From: Isoetes taiwanensis | Taxonomy: Eukaryota; Streptophyta; Lycopodiopsida; Isoetales; Isoetaceae | DNA length: 64,000 bases | Assembly (NCBI GenBank): GCA_021234155.1 | Contig: JAJEKV010000047.1 | Location: 1,166,494 to 1,230,493, forward strand | Direction of reading: 5' to 3' | Shown here: positions 21,901 to 32,725 of the stretch, in pieces | Position numbering within the stretch: the first letter of the stretch is position 1 | Layout of the letters: each line of letters begins with the position of its first letter | Position numbers and translations under genes: made by a program | Notes under the pieces: generated by a model | The model's input: the letters and a program-made list of their open reading frames with translations, nothing else | The model's database searches: none | Told to the model about the DNA's origin: nothing

Positions 21901-24589
21901 GAAGTACTGCTGCTTGTGCCCGCTATTCGAGGTCAGGACCCGACCGCAGCTTATAGCCTTGGATTCGCTTCGATCGTCCTAGGGTTTATTGCTCTCACAA
22001 GCTTCGCGGATCTCCTCATTCCCCCCGATATAGCTTTCTCTTGCGCATGCTTCTCTCCCAACCGGAGACATCGGCCTTAGCCTCATGAATTCCTCTCGTA
22101 TATTTCGAACTCGATTTGTTGCCTTTGCCGCAACCGTAAAAACTGCATCATCATGTTGGACTTATGTTCCCTTGGAACGTAATGGCGCTTTGAAGGCTTT
22201 AGCAAACTTTCTGAACTTACAAGCATCCTCGCTTAAGCCGTGTGCCTTTGCATACCCCTTCCACCAAATCCGGCGGCTCCTTTCAAGTTGGCTGTTGCAA
22301 CTTGCCTTTGTCCTTATCCTTCATGCCATAAGCATTTCCATTTCTCGCTCATTTCCGTCCAGCCATGCCTCTGCTTCCAATCGACCTGTTCTCCCACGAG
22401 AACTTTGTTTCGATTCAAGACCTTCCATACATTGCCGGTCACGAGGAATCTACCTTCTTCGGTAGTGGGAGGCCTGGTATCTCTTTAATAAATCCCTCCG
22501 GGGTGTTCCTCTGCCTTCCCTCTGTTGGTTCCCGAGCACTTTTGCTCTTCCTCTTCCTCGAGTGGTCACGAAGTCTGAACTTGAGTCGGAAGATTCGGTT
22601 GGGGGGATCTCCTTCTCTTGCTCCTCTTCTTGTCCCTTCCTTCCCTCAGGAGGCTGATGCTTGAAGCAAGCTGAGCATTGCCCATAGAACCTACTCGCTT
22701 GCGCGGACGTTAATGCCTTTATCTGCTCCCGGATCAGGTCCTTATCCGGGCTATCTCCTGCTCTGGGGTCATGGGTTCCCTATCTTCAAATAGGTTTCTT
22801 TTGCGGGGTGGTGCAAGGGGTTTGCTCTTCTATAAGGTCTCGCAGTTTGTCGTCCCTAGCGCTTAGCCCTCTATTTGCATCCACAAGTGATTAATGGCTA
22901 TATGGTTAGTTCCATTTGTTCTCTTGCATTGTTTATGTTTGTTGGTATAATTGTGGGGCAACATACATCAATAAAACATTTAAAGTGCAAAGAATTGTAT
23001 TTATATATCATATAATATTTTAGGTACAAAAAAGTGTAAAAGGGATCAAGAGTCTAACTAGTCTTGAAATCGCCGGTAAGACGGGTTGTCTTCAAGAAAC
23101 TTCTTAACTTGGGTCGTCCCCTACCGAAGGTGACCCAAGTTCACGATGATGCTTGGCGGGCGAGCCTCCCTGGATGGCTCTCACGGGTCTTCTACTCTGC
23201 GGTCGGATGTAAGGGCGCGATCACGCTAATCTCCCCGGCGCCGGTGGGGATGGCGGTCGAAGAGGTCAGTGCCATTGCCCTCTTGACTAAAGGCAAAGAT
23301 AGTCGACATTTGCCGCTATTCGAGCATGCTGCCGCCAAGCCCAGAGTGCAATCAAGATAAAAACTCCTTCTTCGCCTCGGGACTGAACTTGCGGTGAATT
23401 ACGCTATTCTCCCATCCATCGCCGGTGGTAAGTAGTACCTGAGCGACTGGCCATTGTGTGTCGCCGGGCTTCTCCGCTTTGTTTGGCCTCCAGTTCTGTG
23501 CCGCCCAGCGTGGCGTCGACCTCTACTTCGTGAGCTCCTCAGTAGTCTTCAATTGTGCGGTCCGAGCCTCCCTGAGGTCGATTCCTTCTCCTTTTGCAAG
23601 GGTGATATTGAAGGACCCGGCATTAGGATACTCGTGGTCTTCCCATGGATCCCCATCTGCTCTTGGAGGGCAAGGAACTCCTCCTCATTGGCAGCTCCCG
23701 CCGGCCCATCAATTGCCCGATGCTTCTTGTAGGCACGAGATGTGGGAGGTCGTCTCCCCCCTGCCAGGTGTCGGGGACTCCCTCACTTGGGCGGAGAGTC
23801 CGATGCTCCCTCGACGATGAAGTCGTCAGTGCCTGGGCCACCCTTGCATTTGGTGGGAGCGATTCGTCCAACTCCGAAACTCCCTCCTACATTAGGGGAG
23901 GTTCGATGTCGCCGGGAGGAGTAGATACTCATCTCCTCCGCCGATGATGATAGGGGCTGGGCTTGTGATGCCTAGCCCAATTGGGGAGCAACTCCCCATG
24001 CCCCGCCGCTGCTGCCAAATTGATCAGCCCTCGCTCTCCTTGGCCCGTTCTTCGCCCCGAAGTCGAGCTCAGGTGTATCTTCGTCAGTCGGAAGCTCTTT
24101 CTTTTCATCCCTCTCTTGCTTTTGTTCTTGTTGATCCGCAGGCAGCATTTGCCCCTTCCTTTTTTACGCTTTCAGCCTATAGGGTCTACCTCCATGAGGA
24201 GGGATAGAGGTTGCCCCACCGGTTCACCGCTATTGGGATAAGAAGCGATTAGGCTGATTGTGCGAGTACCTGGGTCCTTGGTGTCCGGGACCATGTAATC
24301 GGGTAACCTCGCTACTATTAGTCAAATACTTGGCGATGTTGGGGACATCGCCCAAGGCTGCTTGAAGGGATGGGCGGGGAAACTTAAATATCCTATGCAA
24401 GGGGGACTTGAACAAGGGAGGGTCCTACCCTAGCCTGTGAAGCACTGCTAGCACCTATATATTTTGGGGTTGCGTTCGGTAAGCTTGGATGTCGATTTCT
24501 TTCACAAAGACTTGGAAGATGTCATTGACATCTGCCTCAGTAGCATGGGCACTGGCGCTGTACCATCGCCCGAAATCAGCAGTAGCCAT
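21901..24589 (-). pseudogene. Chromovirus gag-like region
   Basis: A minus-strand reading frame starts at the ATG at 24,589 (MATADFGRWYSASAHATEAD, then VNDIFQVFVKEIDIQAYR) and, after a stop, continues as FKSPLHRIFKFPRPSLQAAL, VPNIAKYLTNSSEVTRL. Further along is a basic, charged region with a possible CSAC/FKH zinc ligand set near 22,680. By position this is gag. I do not recognise a standard retrotransposon gag domain in it. Confidence 0.55.
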
Positions 24590-24889
24590 TGATCTAGCAA
24601 GGAAGGGAGTATCAAACGGATGCAGAAGCGCCTCAGGGAGCTGAAAGATCGCCTAAGCAGTGGGGAGCGGATTTGCAGGGTGCCAATTGAGAAATGGGGG
24701 ACTTATTTATAGAAAGGGGAAAACCCTAATTTTTGGATGACCTAGATTTTTACTGAGATTAGGTGATTCTGATCTATTAAGGGATGCAATTGCAAGTTTG
24801 AAGACTATTTCTAGAGTTTGAGCATGCTAAGGAGAGCTACTGAACCTATTGGGCAATTTGGAGATCATTTGGTGATGACATGGTACGGG

Positions 24890-24955
24890 GTCTCATACGT
24901 TGCGCCCAGCCCGATTTCTAAAATGTAGAAATCTGTCCTGGCGCGACGTGTGAGA
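24890..24955. repeat. Hairpin repeat copy 1
   Basis: A 66-bp near-palindrome: left arm GTCTCATACGTTGCGCCCAG, loop region around TTTCTAAAATGTAGAAA, right arm CTGGCGCGACGTGTGAGAC. The same hairpin occurs at 25,089, 26,763 and 26,952. Confidence 0.92.
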
Positions 24956-25088
24956 CATGGGTCCTAATTGGGCTAGGATTGCTCAATTTAGGTGATCTAA
25001 GGCTGTAATTCTACTAAACTCATCGAGTTAGGCAGAATTGACCCCTTACTTGGTCGATTTGGAGCTGTTTTGGGCATTTTTGGGCATG

Positions 25089-25152
25089 GTCTCACGTTCG
25101 CCCGGCCGGAATTTCTAAAATGTAGAAATCTGTCTGGCGCGACGTGTGAGAC
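25089..25152. repeat. Hairpin repeat copy 2
   Basis: 64 bp, GTCTCACGTTCGCCCGGCC ... TCTGGCGCGACGTGTGAGAC, with the same TTTCTAAAATGTAGAAA centre. It is 199 bp from copy 1. Confidence 0.92.
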
Positions 25153-25278
25153 ATCGTCTCAATTTTGCTCCAAACTCCAATTTAATTAAAAGCGAAGGCT
25201 AGGGATCGATATCTTGACCTATCTAAACAGGGTTTGGACACTTTATTTACACAAAATTTTCTTTATATTAGCAAAATT

Positions 25279-26582
25279 TTACGGTGATTTACAAGGTTCA
25301 AGGCGTTCTCCCTTGATGTGTCGGCAAGATACATATCCCCGCCTCATGAGGGTGACCCTCTTGGCGTGCCTTTGTGCAGGCCGTTGAATCTTCAAAATGT
25401 TTCACTAAGTGGGCTTGACGCCTCTTGCAAACACAAGCAACATCTAAATGCCACGCGCGCATGTCCGTGTTGTATTCTTGAATGACTTCACGGACTGACG
25501 TATTTGGAGAACGGCGCCGGGGAATCGGTAAGTAACTCTTACGGAAGTGGCGGATCTCCTTGAGTGCCCCTGTCTTCCTCCCTGTTTCTTCTTGCTCGCT
25601 TCTTCCGGGTGCTCGTGGGGGCTTGGGCTTTGGTGGAGGGGGCTTTAGTGTACGGTTCTTCGTCGGGTGCCCTCCTTCAATCGTTCTCACCGGTGCTCCC
25701 GGGTAATAGGTGTTGTAGGCCTCCCACCCGCCATATATCGTTGTGCTCCCTCATTCTCTTCTCATAGACCTTTAAAGGGGTCTATCCGTAGGCTTCCGCT
25801 TGCGGCGTGGGGCCTTGACCCTATCCCACGTCGGAAATGGTGGGGGCTTCGCCACCTGCCCGGCCTCCTCCTGCTCTTGGGCCGTCTGCTCGTGTACCTC
25901 TTCCTCTACAACCGGGGGCTTTGAAGAGCTTGCCCCGTCTGCGCCCGGCACGTAGTCTTGGTCCGAATCGTCGGTAGTGGGCGGGGTCTCCCCTCCCGAC
26001 GGCTCGTTGATGACCGGACCTTCGGCTCTCTTCCCAACCTTCACCAGCTTCCTCTTGCCTGCCTTGATGGCCTTGGCCCTCCTCTTCTTGGGTCCCCCGG
26101 CGTCTTCCTGATCCTTTGATCTCTGCTCCCGGCGGCGCTCTTTGACTTCGTACTTGTGGACGAAGCGTGCTAGGTCGGCCTCTTCCTCCGGGGTGAGGAT
26201 TCCGGCCTTTGCTCCTCCCCTACACTGCTCCTCCACTGGGGTGGATCTCATCCTGGGGTTGTTCTTGGCCTATGGGTGGGTTCACCTGTTCCCTCTGCTC
26301 CTCCTGTGGGTTGGCGTCCCCCTGGTGTTGCTCCCGCTGCTGCCCGCTTTCTGCCTCCTGCCGTTCAATTTCATTGAGGATCTCGCTCATGACGTCTGGC
26401 CGATCGTCCTCCAAGATCTCTGTATGGTCGCTCCTGTCCGACCCTGATTCCTCGCTCGACGAAGATCCGTCGACGTGGAGAAGGCGTTCCCGAAGAATCC
26501 TATGAAAAAGGCCGGAGCCGCTGGCGCTGGAGGATCCGCTTCGGCTAGGCTTCCTTGCAGTCTGCTTTGTGCGGGCCATCAT
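25279..26582 (-). CDS. Histone H3-like protein with a very long N-terminal region, encoded by the chromovirus
   Basis: The start codons at 26,582 and 26,579 give (M)MARTKQTARKPSRSGSS; MARTKQTARK is identical to the H3 tail. About 325 residues follow. These are first Ser/acidic/Gln-rich (26,520-26,230), then Lys/Arg-rich with KKRRAKAIKAGKRK (26,150-26,000), then acidic, then proline/lysine-rich KPPPPKPKPPRAPGR. The last ~97 codons (25,570-25,279) match the H3 fold: GALKEIRHFRKS to GTVALREIRKYQKS, SVREVIQEYNTDMR to LVREIAQDFKTDLR, HLVKHFEDST to YLVGLFEDTN. In the +1 frame, HAKRVTLM and IKGER match HAKRVTIM and IRGER at the H3 end. Stop at 25,279-25,281. Shifts near 26,240, 25,770, 25,530 and 25,370 break the frame. 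Many flank CG sites. Confidence 0.85.
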
Positions 26583-26762
26583 TTTTCGGTTCGTCGATTG
26601 GAGCTACGCGCCAGAAGATCGCCTTGACAATACGAGCGAAGTTCTCAGGAAGAACGGGAAAAATGGGAGGGGTCCAGTTCTATTTATAGGGCCAATTTTA
26701 GGTCAACTTTTAAACTACCTTTTTGGGTTGTCTAAGGCATCTAGAACACTTAATTAAGCAAG

Positions 26763-26829
26763 GTCTCACACGTTGCGCCCAGCCCGATTCCTAGAATCTA
26801 GAAACCAATCCCCGCGTGACGTGTGAGAC
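26763..26829. repeat. Hairpin repeat copy 3
   Basis: 67 bp, GTCTCACACGTTGCGCCCAG ... GCGTGACGTGTGAGAC. The centre is diverged to TTCCTAGAATCTAGAAA but still palindromic, so the stem is kept while the loop changes. It lies 181 bp upstream of the H3-like start codon. Confidence 0.9.
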
Positions 26830-26951
26830 ATGGTGGGGCCCACTATTAAATTAACATGTAACATGCTAAATCTACTAATTCTTAGCTTAAATTTAGAATT
26901 ATCAAGATATTTTTCTTGTAATTTACAACTTTTTGGTGTCAAAGTTTGAAT

Positions 26952-27016
26952 GTCTCAGACGTTAACCCGGGAGATTTCTAAAATGTAGAAATACATCTGG
27001 CGCCGACGTGTGAGAC
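26952..27016. repeat. Hairpin repeat copy 4
   Basis: 65 bp, GTCTCAGACGTTAACCCGGG ... TCTGGCGCCGACGTGTGAGAC, with the TTTCTAAAATGTAGAAA centre. It is 189 bp from copy 3 and lies between the H3-like ORF and the 5' LTR. Confidence 0.9.
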
Positions 27017-27206
27017 CACCTACTTTTTGGATGTTGGCTCATCAATTTTAGTCTTTTACGTTTCTATTCCTTTTTAAGCGTTACTAGCTTAGCATAAACT
27101 ACAAAAATGAGAAAAAATTTCTCATTTTTCGAGGTTTGAGGATCCTATCAAGTTAGTGCTCTTTGGGAAACATGGCGTTGCTTTGCTCTTGGTCTCCAAG
27201 AACATA

Positions 27207-27218
27207 GCTCGATACCTT
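27207..27218 (-). promoter_or_regulatory. Primer binding site, initiator-Met tRNA type
   Basis: The minus strand reads GGTATCGAGCT three bases inside the 5' LTR. The usual plant site is TGGTATCAGAGCT. The match has one short deletion and supports the LTR border at 27,222. Confidence 0.6.
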
Positions 27219-27221
27219 TAA

Positions 27222-28916
27222 TGGCGTCCCCTACTCGTGATCGGTGCACTCACCGTATACAACCGAGTTCATCCCCCATACCAGACTCTGTGCCAATCGG
27301 GGCCCTCCACATGACACCGCAAACCGTAACGGGTTCCGGTGGGAAGAGTGGAAGGGTCATTGCACCCCGTCTCCCTCGGGGCCTACCTAGTGCGGAGGCG
27401 TAAAACATACATGTCAAGTAGCACATACATCAACATCATATGACCATCGCGAAGGATGGTCCTCCACATATCTGCATAGACAAAGATCAAAGACATCACA
27501 TAGGGAATCCTACCCAAGGCTCGATTACACGGGGATGGGTCGACAAGCTTGGGTCTCGAGTTCATTGCGAATTCATGGCAATGGATTTGGCTGGCATAAG
27601 AACATGGCCTAGGGTTGTCCACTCCATCCGCCCCTCCCCGTGCACACTTTGCGTAGTAGGTTGAAAAGTGTTGGGACTTGGATCGCCGCCCCACGGATGC
27701 ATAGCCAAGGGGCTATATCACGGGTTACATCTCCCCAGTTCCGATGGGGGCAGGTAGGGATTTCTCCCTCCAGGAGATCTACAATGCCGACTCGACTAGA
27801 GGGCCACCGCCCGTATTCGACTTGAACTCAATGGAAGGTCATATTCACCCACCCCTCACGAGTGTCGAGCCCATGCCTTGCCCACACGCAGTTGGCAAGC
27901 CATTAGACCTAGTCACAAAGTGACCCCGTGATCTTTACACACCGAGGGGTCGTTCAAGAGTCGAACATGAACCTCCTTATAAGCCGGTCTGTCCCTTCAC
28001 CCACAACCGGTGTGGCTCTTGTGCCACAGCCGCATCTACGGTGTGCTAGAGAGGCTACTCTAGGAGCATCAACTACAAAGCTTTAGGTCTCTACCCCCTT
28101 CCCAATACAAGGAGTTCACAGAGATACATCATCCATATACATCACGGAAGAACTAAAGAACAAGATCTAATCTATATCATCATAGAGTTAGGTTCTTTAG
28201 TTAGAATCGCTATCTAAAGTTCTAGAGGGCTGCTATGGGCAATCTAATAGGCTAAACCCATTGATTCAATGACTAAAAGCAGGGTTTAGACTATCTAATT
28301 GGCCAAATACACGATCCTTGAGGGGCTCCTCCTCGACTGAGCTCGACCATCTGCCAAACGCCGAATCTAGAGAAACTAAGGTTGCAATTCTCCCGTCCGA
28401 AGTCGGGATGCGGTTTTGGTTGTTGAGGCGACCAAAGCGAGTTCTCAAACCCTAAAATCGAAAATTAGGTTAGTTAGGGTTTCCAACCCTATATAGACAA
28501 GGGGTGGCTAGGGTTTCCATTATCCCCTTTTGGCATGTGGGATAATTGGTAATGGGCCCACTTGCCCTTAAGGGCTAGGTGGCCAAATGTGCCCACATGG
28601 AAATGTGTGCACCCAAATGTGCTCACATGGAAATGTGCACATTAATGAATGTGTACATTGGAAAATGTGCACCTTGATTTGCTCCTATGGGTATGGCCCA
28701 CTTGGCATCAAGTGGCCACATGGAAATGTGTGCCCACATTAATGTGTACATTGGAAAATGTGCACATTAATGCTAATGCACATTCTTAGCAAGTTGCCCC
28801 CTAGGGGCTACCCACTTGGCTATACGTTGGCGTATTAACGCCAATCGGGTGGCGGTATGGCTGTGGACGTGCAAAGCGCAATATACGCCCCGAGCGAGCC
28901 GGTACCGTGGGCCACG
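27222..28916 (-). repeat. Chromovirus 5' LTR
   Basis: 1,695 bp, the uninterrupted partner of 14,638-17,247. It contains the empty hAT site CACGAGTG at 27,857-27,864. The minus strand is the transcribed strand. Confidence 0.9.
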
Positions 28917-28921
28917 TCCCG

Positions 28922-30236
28922 GGCGCGGTTTGAAGGGCGCCGAGGTTGGAGCCCCAAGGGCGTGGACGCATCAATGAGGAAGTGAGAGCGCACCATGTCT
29001 TCCAGGGCAGCATGGGCGTCTGAAGGAACAAACTGGCACTCCATGAGAAAGCAGGTCTCGAGACCGAAGGCACCGATTTACCGCATTCAGATTGCAAATG
29101 GAAAGATTGACGACGCCAATTTAAAGAGCCGAAGGGATGCATTTGAGAGCAAAGACGTAAAACCAGCCTTGACGGTGGACTCAAGGGTCCGTGAGGTGGC
29201 GCATTCTCAAAAGAAGGTATCAAGACCATGCAAGGCATCAGCAGGCCTTGCCAACCACGCCATTACCAATATAAATCCACCGTGAGAGTGTTCAAGGTGG
29301 CATTATCCTCCCAATTGGAGCGCCCGACAAATCGGGATCCCACCGGAGATCCGCCGAGATCCCGAGGCGAGTCCACTGGGCAGTGGCCATCCAGACCTTC
29401 GTCCAAAAGGGAAGACGCCAGTCAGAAGAGAGAAACCGTGGGCGGGTGGTACTCCCTAAGGAAGCAAAGCAGGCTTGCAGGCGGTGGGTTGCAGAGCCAT
29501 GTCCCCTCGAATGCTCGAACGAGATCTTGATCAAGAGCACGACACCAATGGTCCCATTCTCAACTAGAGAGTAATTGATAGGACAGGGAGGATTTACCCA
29601 ACCTGTTGGGATGGTCTTGCTTTCCAGAAGGCCACGCAGCTTGATTGTAGCCTCTCAAGTGTCGTGATATAAATTTGGGCGAACTCAAGATCATAGGATG
29701 CGCCAAATTTTTGTTTACATGCGGCTAATGTTTTACCGCCACGTGAGGTAAGTCCGAGCAAGTTCAGGCATGTACTCCCCTCGGTCAAAAGTCCGAGGCG
29801 GCGAAATCAGATCCTGAAATATTGGTTGGTTGCCGATAACAACCAAGCAAAGCATTGGAGTTGCCACGAAAAACACAATGGGCCTCATCCCGAATTTATC
29901 AAGGAGATCCGCCGGTAGAAGTCATGAAAAAACATAAGCCATGGGCTGAACAACACGGAAAATGACCAATCGGGATCTTGTGGCGAGCTGATCAAAGACT
30001 AAGAGTGCACAAAATAAACCCTTGTCTTCTATAGAAAGATCCGGCCAGATCCGAAGAAAATCCGCACTTTTGAGGGGCTGTTGATGAACATTGCCATTGG
30101 CCGCTGCACCATTTCAAAAGGAAAAGGTGCCGCCAGCCACCACATAGTCAAGATAGCCGGAAGGAGTAGAGAAGTCCACTGGGGGGAATGTTGGTAGCAA
30201 TTTCAAGATAGCCCTCCCCGTTTGTTTTGGGCTTCT
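28922..30236 (-). other. 3' internal region of the outer gypsy element, no clear gene
   Basis: Only scattered short frames are open on either strand. It lies between the coiled-coil ORF and the point where the chromovirus inserted. Confidence 0.4.
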
Positions 30237-31197
30237 TCAGCCAGATTGAACCGCTTCGGAGCTGATGTTCCGGTCACGGATCCTGTTCTCCTTTTCTAAG
30301 AGAAGACGTGACTGATCACGGACCCGTTTAATAGGAAGCGTGGCATGTGAAGAAGATTGCCCTGGAGTTTGGAGTCGAAGCGTGGCAATCTCAGCGTCAT
30401 CTATGACCTTTTGTTTCTGAGCCTCCGAAAGCTGATCCTGGATGGACGTTAGCTGATTTGTCAGCGTGGAAAGCTGAGCTTCTAGAGAGGTGAGTCTAGC
30501 CTCACGCTCGGTAAGGTTATGAACTTGAGTGCGGTAATTGTCACAAAGCTCTGAGTACAAGGTGTCTAGCTTAGCAATATCTTTCTCCTTGTCCCCCAGG
30601 AGGGTATCTTTGGACTTGTTCTGTTCCAATAAGTCCTGAATTGTGGTTTGGAGCTGAGCCTGCTGATCTGCAAGTAGGCTGGTCTGATCCTGAGCACTTT
30701 TGAGATCTACACGGGCCTGTAATAGAGCCGCGTGCTTTTCTTGAAGTTGGGCCTCCAAAGTTTGAACTTGTGCAGTTGCAGCTTGGAGGTCTCTTTGAAC
30801 TGCATCGGAAGCCTCCGGGGATGCCTCGAACTGGATTCATGAGAGCCTCCTGTGATGCTTGTAAGCGCATGGGAAAGAGCTTGAACATCCCGGCCGAATT
30901 TGTACAGAGCCGCCGAGGATGTGGAGGTGCAGGCCCCCCTGCTGCCTTTATCCGAGATTGTTGAGAAGCATGATGGGAATTGGAAGGCGGGCTTCGTGAG
31001 GAGGAAGAGGAGACAAAGGGATACGCGTGGTCCGGTGTTGAACAGACGAGGGGAAGTCCGGGCGTGGAAGGTACAACTTGTTGAGTTTGACGCCGGAATG
31101 CAGAGACCACCGAAAGGGAGGTATGGGAAGTGGAAGGGCTCTCAAGAACGTGAAGATAATGACTCCGATGAGTGCCTGAAGATGGCCACCCACCCAA
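30237..31197 (-). pseudogene. Coiled-coil ORF downstream of pol in the outer gypsy element
   Basis: 30,758-30,237 encodes a 173-codon frame dominated by heptads, for example LTEREARLTSLEAQLSTLTN and KDIAKLDTLYSELCDN, so a long coiled coil is predicted. An overlapping frame extends upstream to 31,197. Its place after integrase on the same strand matches the additional (sometimes called env-like) ORF of some Tat/Athila-type plant gypsy elements. No membrane segment or signal peptide is visible, so I do not call it an envelope gene. Confidence 0.55.
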
Positions 31198-32725
31198 ACT
31201 TCAGAGACAGGGAGAGGGGTAGCCCGGACGCGCCTACTTTGAAGAAGGGCGAGAACAACAAATGGTGGGCCAATCAACATGCATTGGAGTGGATGGCGTT
31301 GATGACCATATTATAGAACGGGCTTTTATTAATATGGGTGTTCTTGATGGAATAATTAAGCAATTTGGCGCACGTAAAACTTCACAAAAGTGTCATGTGA
31401 CTTTGCAATATTTGTGAGGCGGCGCCGGTTAGCTTGATGATAAGGTGAGCAACGAATCGAAAGGACGCCCATGTCCCCGTGTTCCCAAGAGACGTAAAGT
31501 TTTGCAAAGGAATACCGAATACCCTCGTAAAGCAAATGTCGAAAAGTAAAATGGTGGTGCCATTGACCAATCGAGCAAATCCTTCCGTGCTGACGATGTG
31601 AGCCATTAACCGCCGTAATTGTTCAATTGGGGGCCGGAGCTCCATTTGCAGGAATTGTGAAAAGCTTGTATGCCCGCCGACTTCCGACCGGGACCAAGAA
31701 GGGCTTCACTTAAAGGTGGGCGCCGAAAGATACTGCACTAAAAAGAGTCGCGATCCCTTGGAGCGTAAGCTTGAAGGGTAGGTAATTTGGGTGCATGAAG
31801 ATGGTAAGAGCCGCCAGAAAAAAAGAACTGCGGTGTCGGGCGGAGAGCAGAGAGAACAGTAAGACGGCAGATGACTAAAAGGTTTTAGGGCTTACGCGTA
31901 GGCTTAAGGGGCATGATGAGGGCTAACCAAAGAATCGCTGATGATGCCAGTGGCGACAGATGCGAAGGAGGTCATTGAAAGGCAAAATTTTGGCTAAGTC
32001 CCCAAATGGTAAAGGGAGAATCAATGAACGGTGGCGATGAGACGTAAGGGAATGATCATGGCTAGATATGCGGCGGGAGAAAAGATTCCTCATTTAGTAA
32101 CAGTGGCGAATTTTCTGATTGGTCCACGTCGACAGGGAGTTCCTCGGTGGGCTATATAAGAGAAACAGGGGTTGAAGCTGAGACACTTGATGGCGCCAAG
32201 ATGTTCGCTATTTGCCGGATTGCACGACAAATGCGCACCATGCCGCCTAACCGCCTCGAGTGGATTACGCGGCAAGATGGATCGCTTTGACCTCTCGGCG
32301 GTGCCACAACCGTGGCATTGCCATGGACGGGTGGTGTGCCGGGATGGCTGAGCATCCCGACCCCCTTACGAACAGGATGGAGGTGATTCTGCACCTGCTG
32401 CTGGGACCCTGAGCACAATTACTACCACATCCTGCGTATCACCTCTGCTCCGAACCCGGAGTAGAGGGGTTTTCTTCTTAGGACTTAGTAGATAGGGCTC
32501 GAGGCCGGTTTTTGTAAATAGGGCACTGCCCATAGCGGAAATAGATGGGCGCTGCCCACATTTTGTAAAAAAACCCATCTATATAATATAAATATGCCGC
32601 CAGTTAGTCACTATCTGTTGTGTTTGTGTCCGGAACAAAGATGGAAAAGGTATGATTGTCACTTTCTGGTGTATGAAATTGTTTGAGGCGAAAGCCATTA
32701 ACCAGTGTAGGTAATGGAGTTCCAT
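31198..32725 (-). other. Decayed region between integrase and the coiled-coil ORF
   Basis: Short minus-strand frames such as 31,645-31,382 (ELRPPIEQLRRLMAHIVSTE) look like parts of one broken ORF that could be the N-terminal part of the post-pol protein. I cannot assign a family. Confidence 0.35.

Larger units (their letters stand above)
14638..28916 (-). mobile_element. Inner chromovirus (Ty3/gypsy with chromodomain) encoding an H3-like protein
   Basis: LTRs at 14,638-17,247 (containing a 900-bp insert) and 27,222-28,916 both start TGGCGTCCCC. The flanks TCCCA (14,632-14,636) and TCCCG (28,917-28,921) look like a slightly decayed 5-bp TSD. A primer site matching initiator Met tRNA lies just inside the 5' LTR and a polypurine tract just inside the 3' LTR, which fixes the minus orientation. 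Gene order from the 5' LTR: histone H3-like ORF bracketed by hairpins, gag-like ORF, protease, RT, RNase H, integrase with chromodomain. Frames are interrupted many times, often near CG sites. Confidence 0.88.

Noticed and set aside
22085-24241. Many plus-strand ORFs rich in Ser/Leu/Pro across the chromovirus
   Set aside because: They are antisense frames of the gag/pol region and share no domain with known proteins.
25279-26582. H3-tail match as a chance ten-residue hit
   Set aside because: The same ORF region ends in an H3-like fold of the right length and order, including VREV..TDMR, LV..FED and HAKRVT...GER, so chance is not a reasonable explanation.
30237-31197. Retroviral-type envelope gene in the outer gypsy element
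   Set aside because: No signal peptide, transmembrane segment or Cys pattern. It is a coiled coil only.
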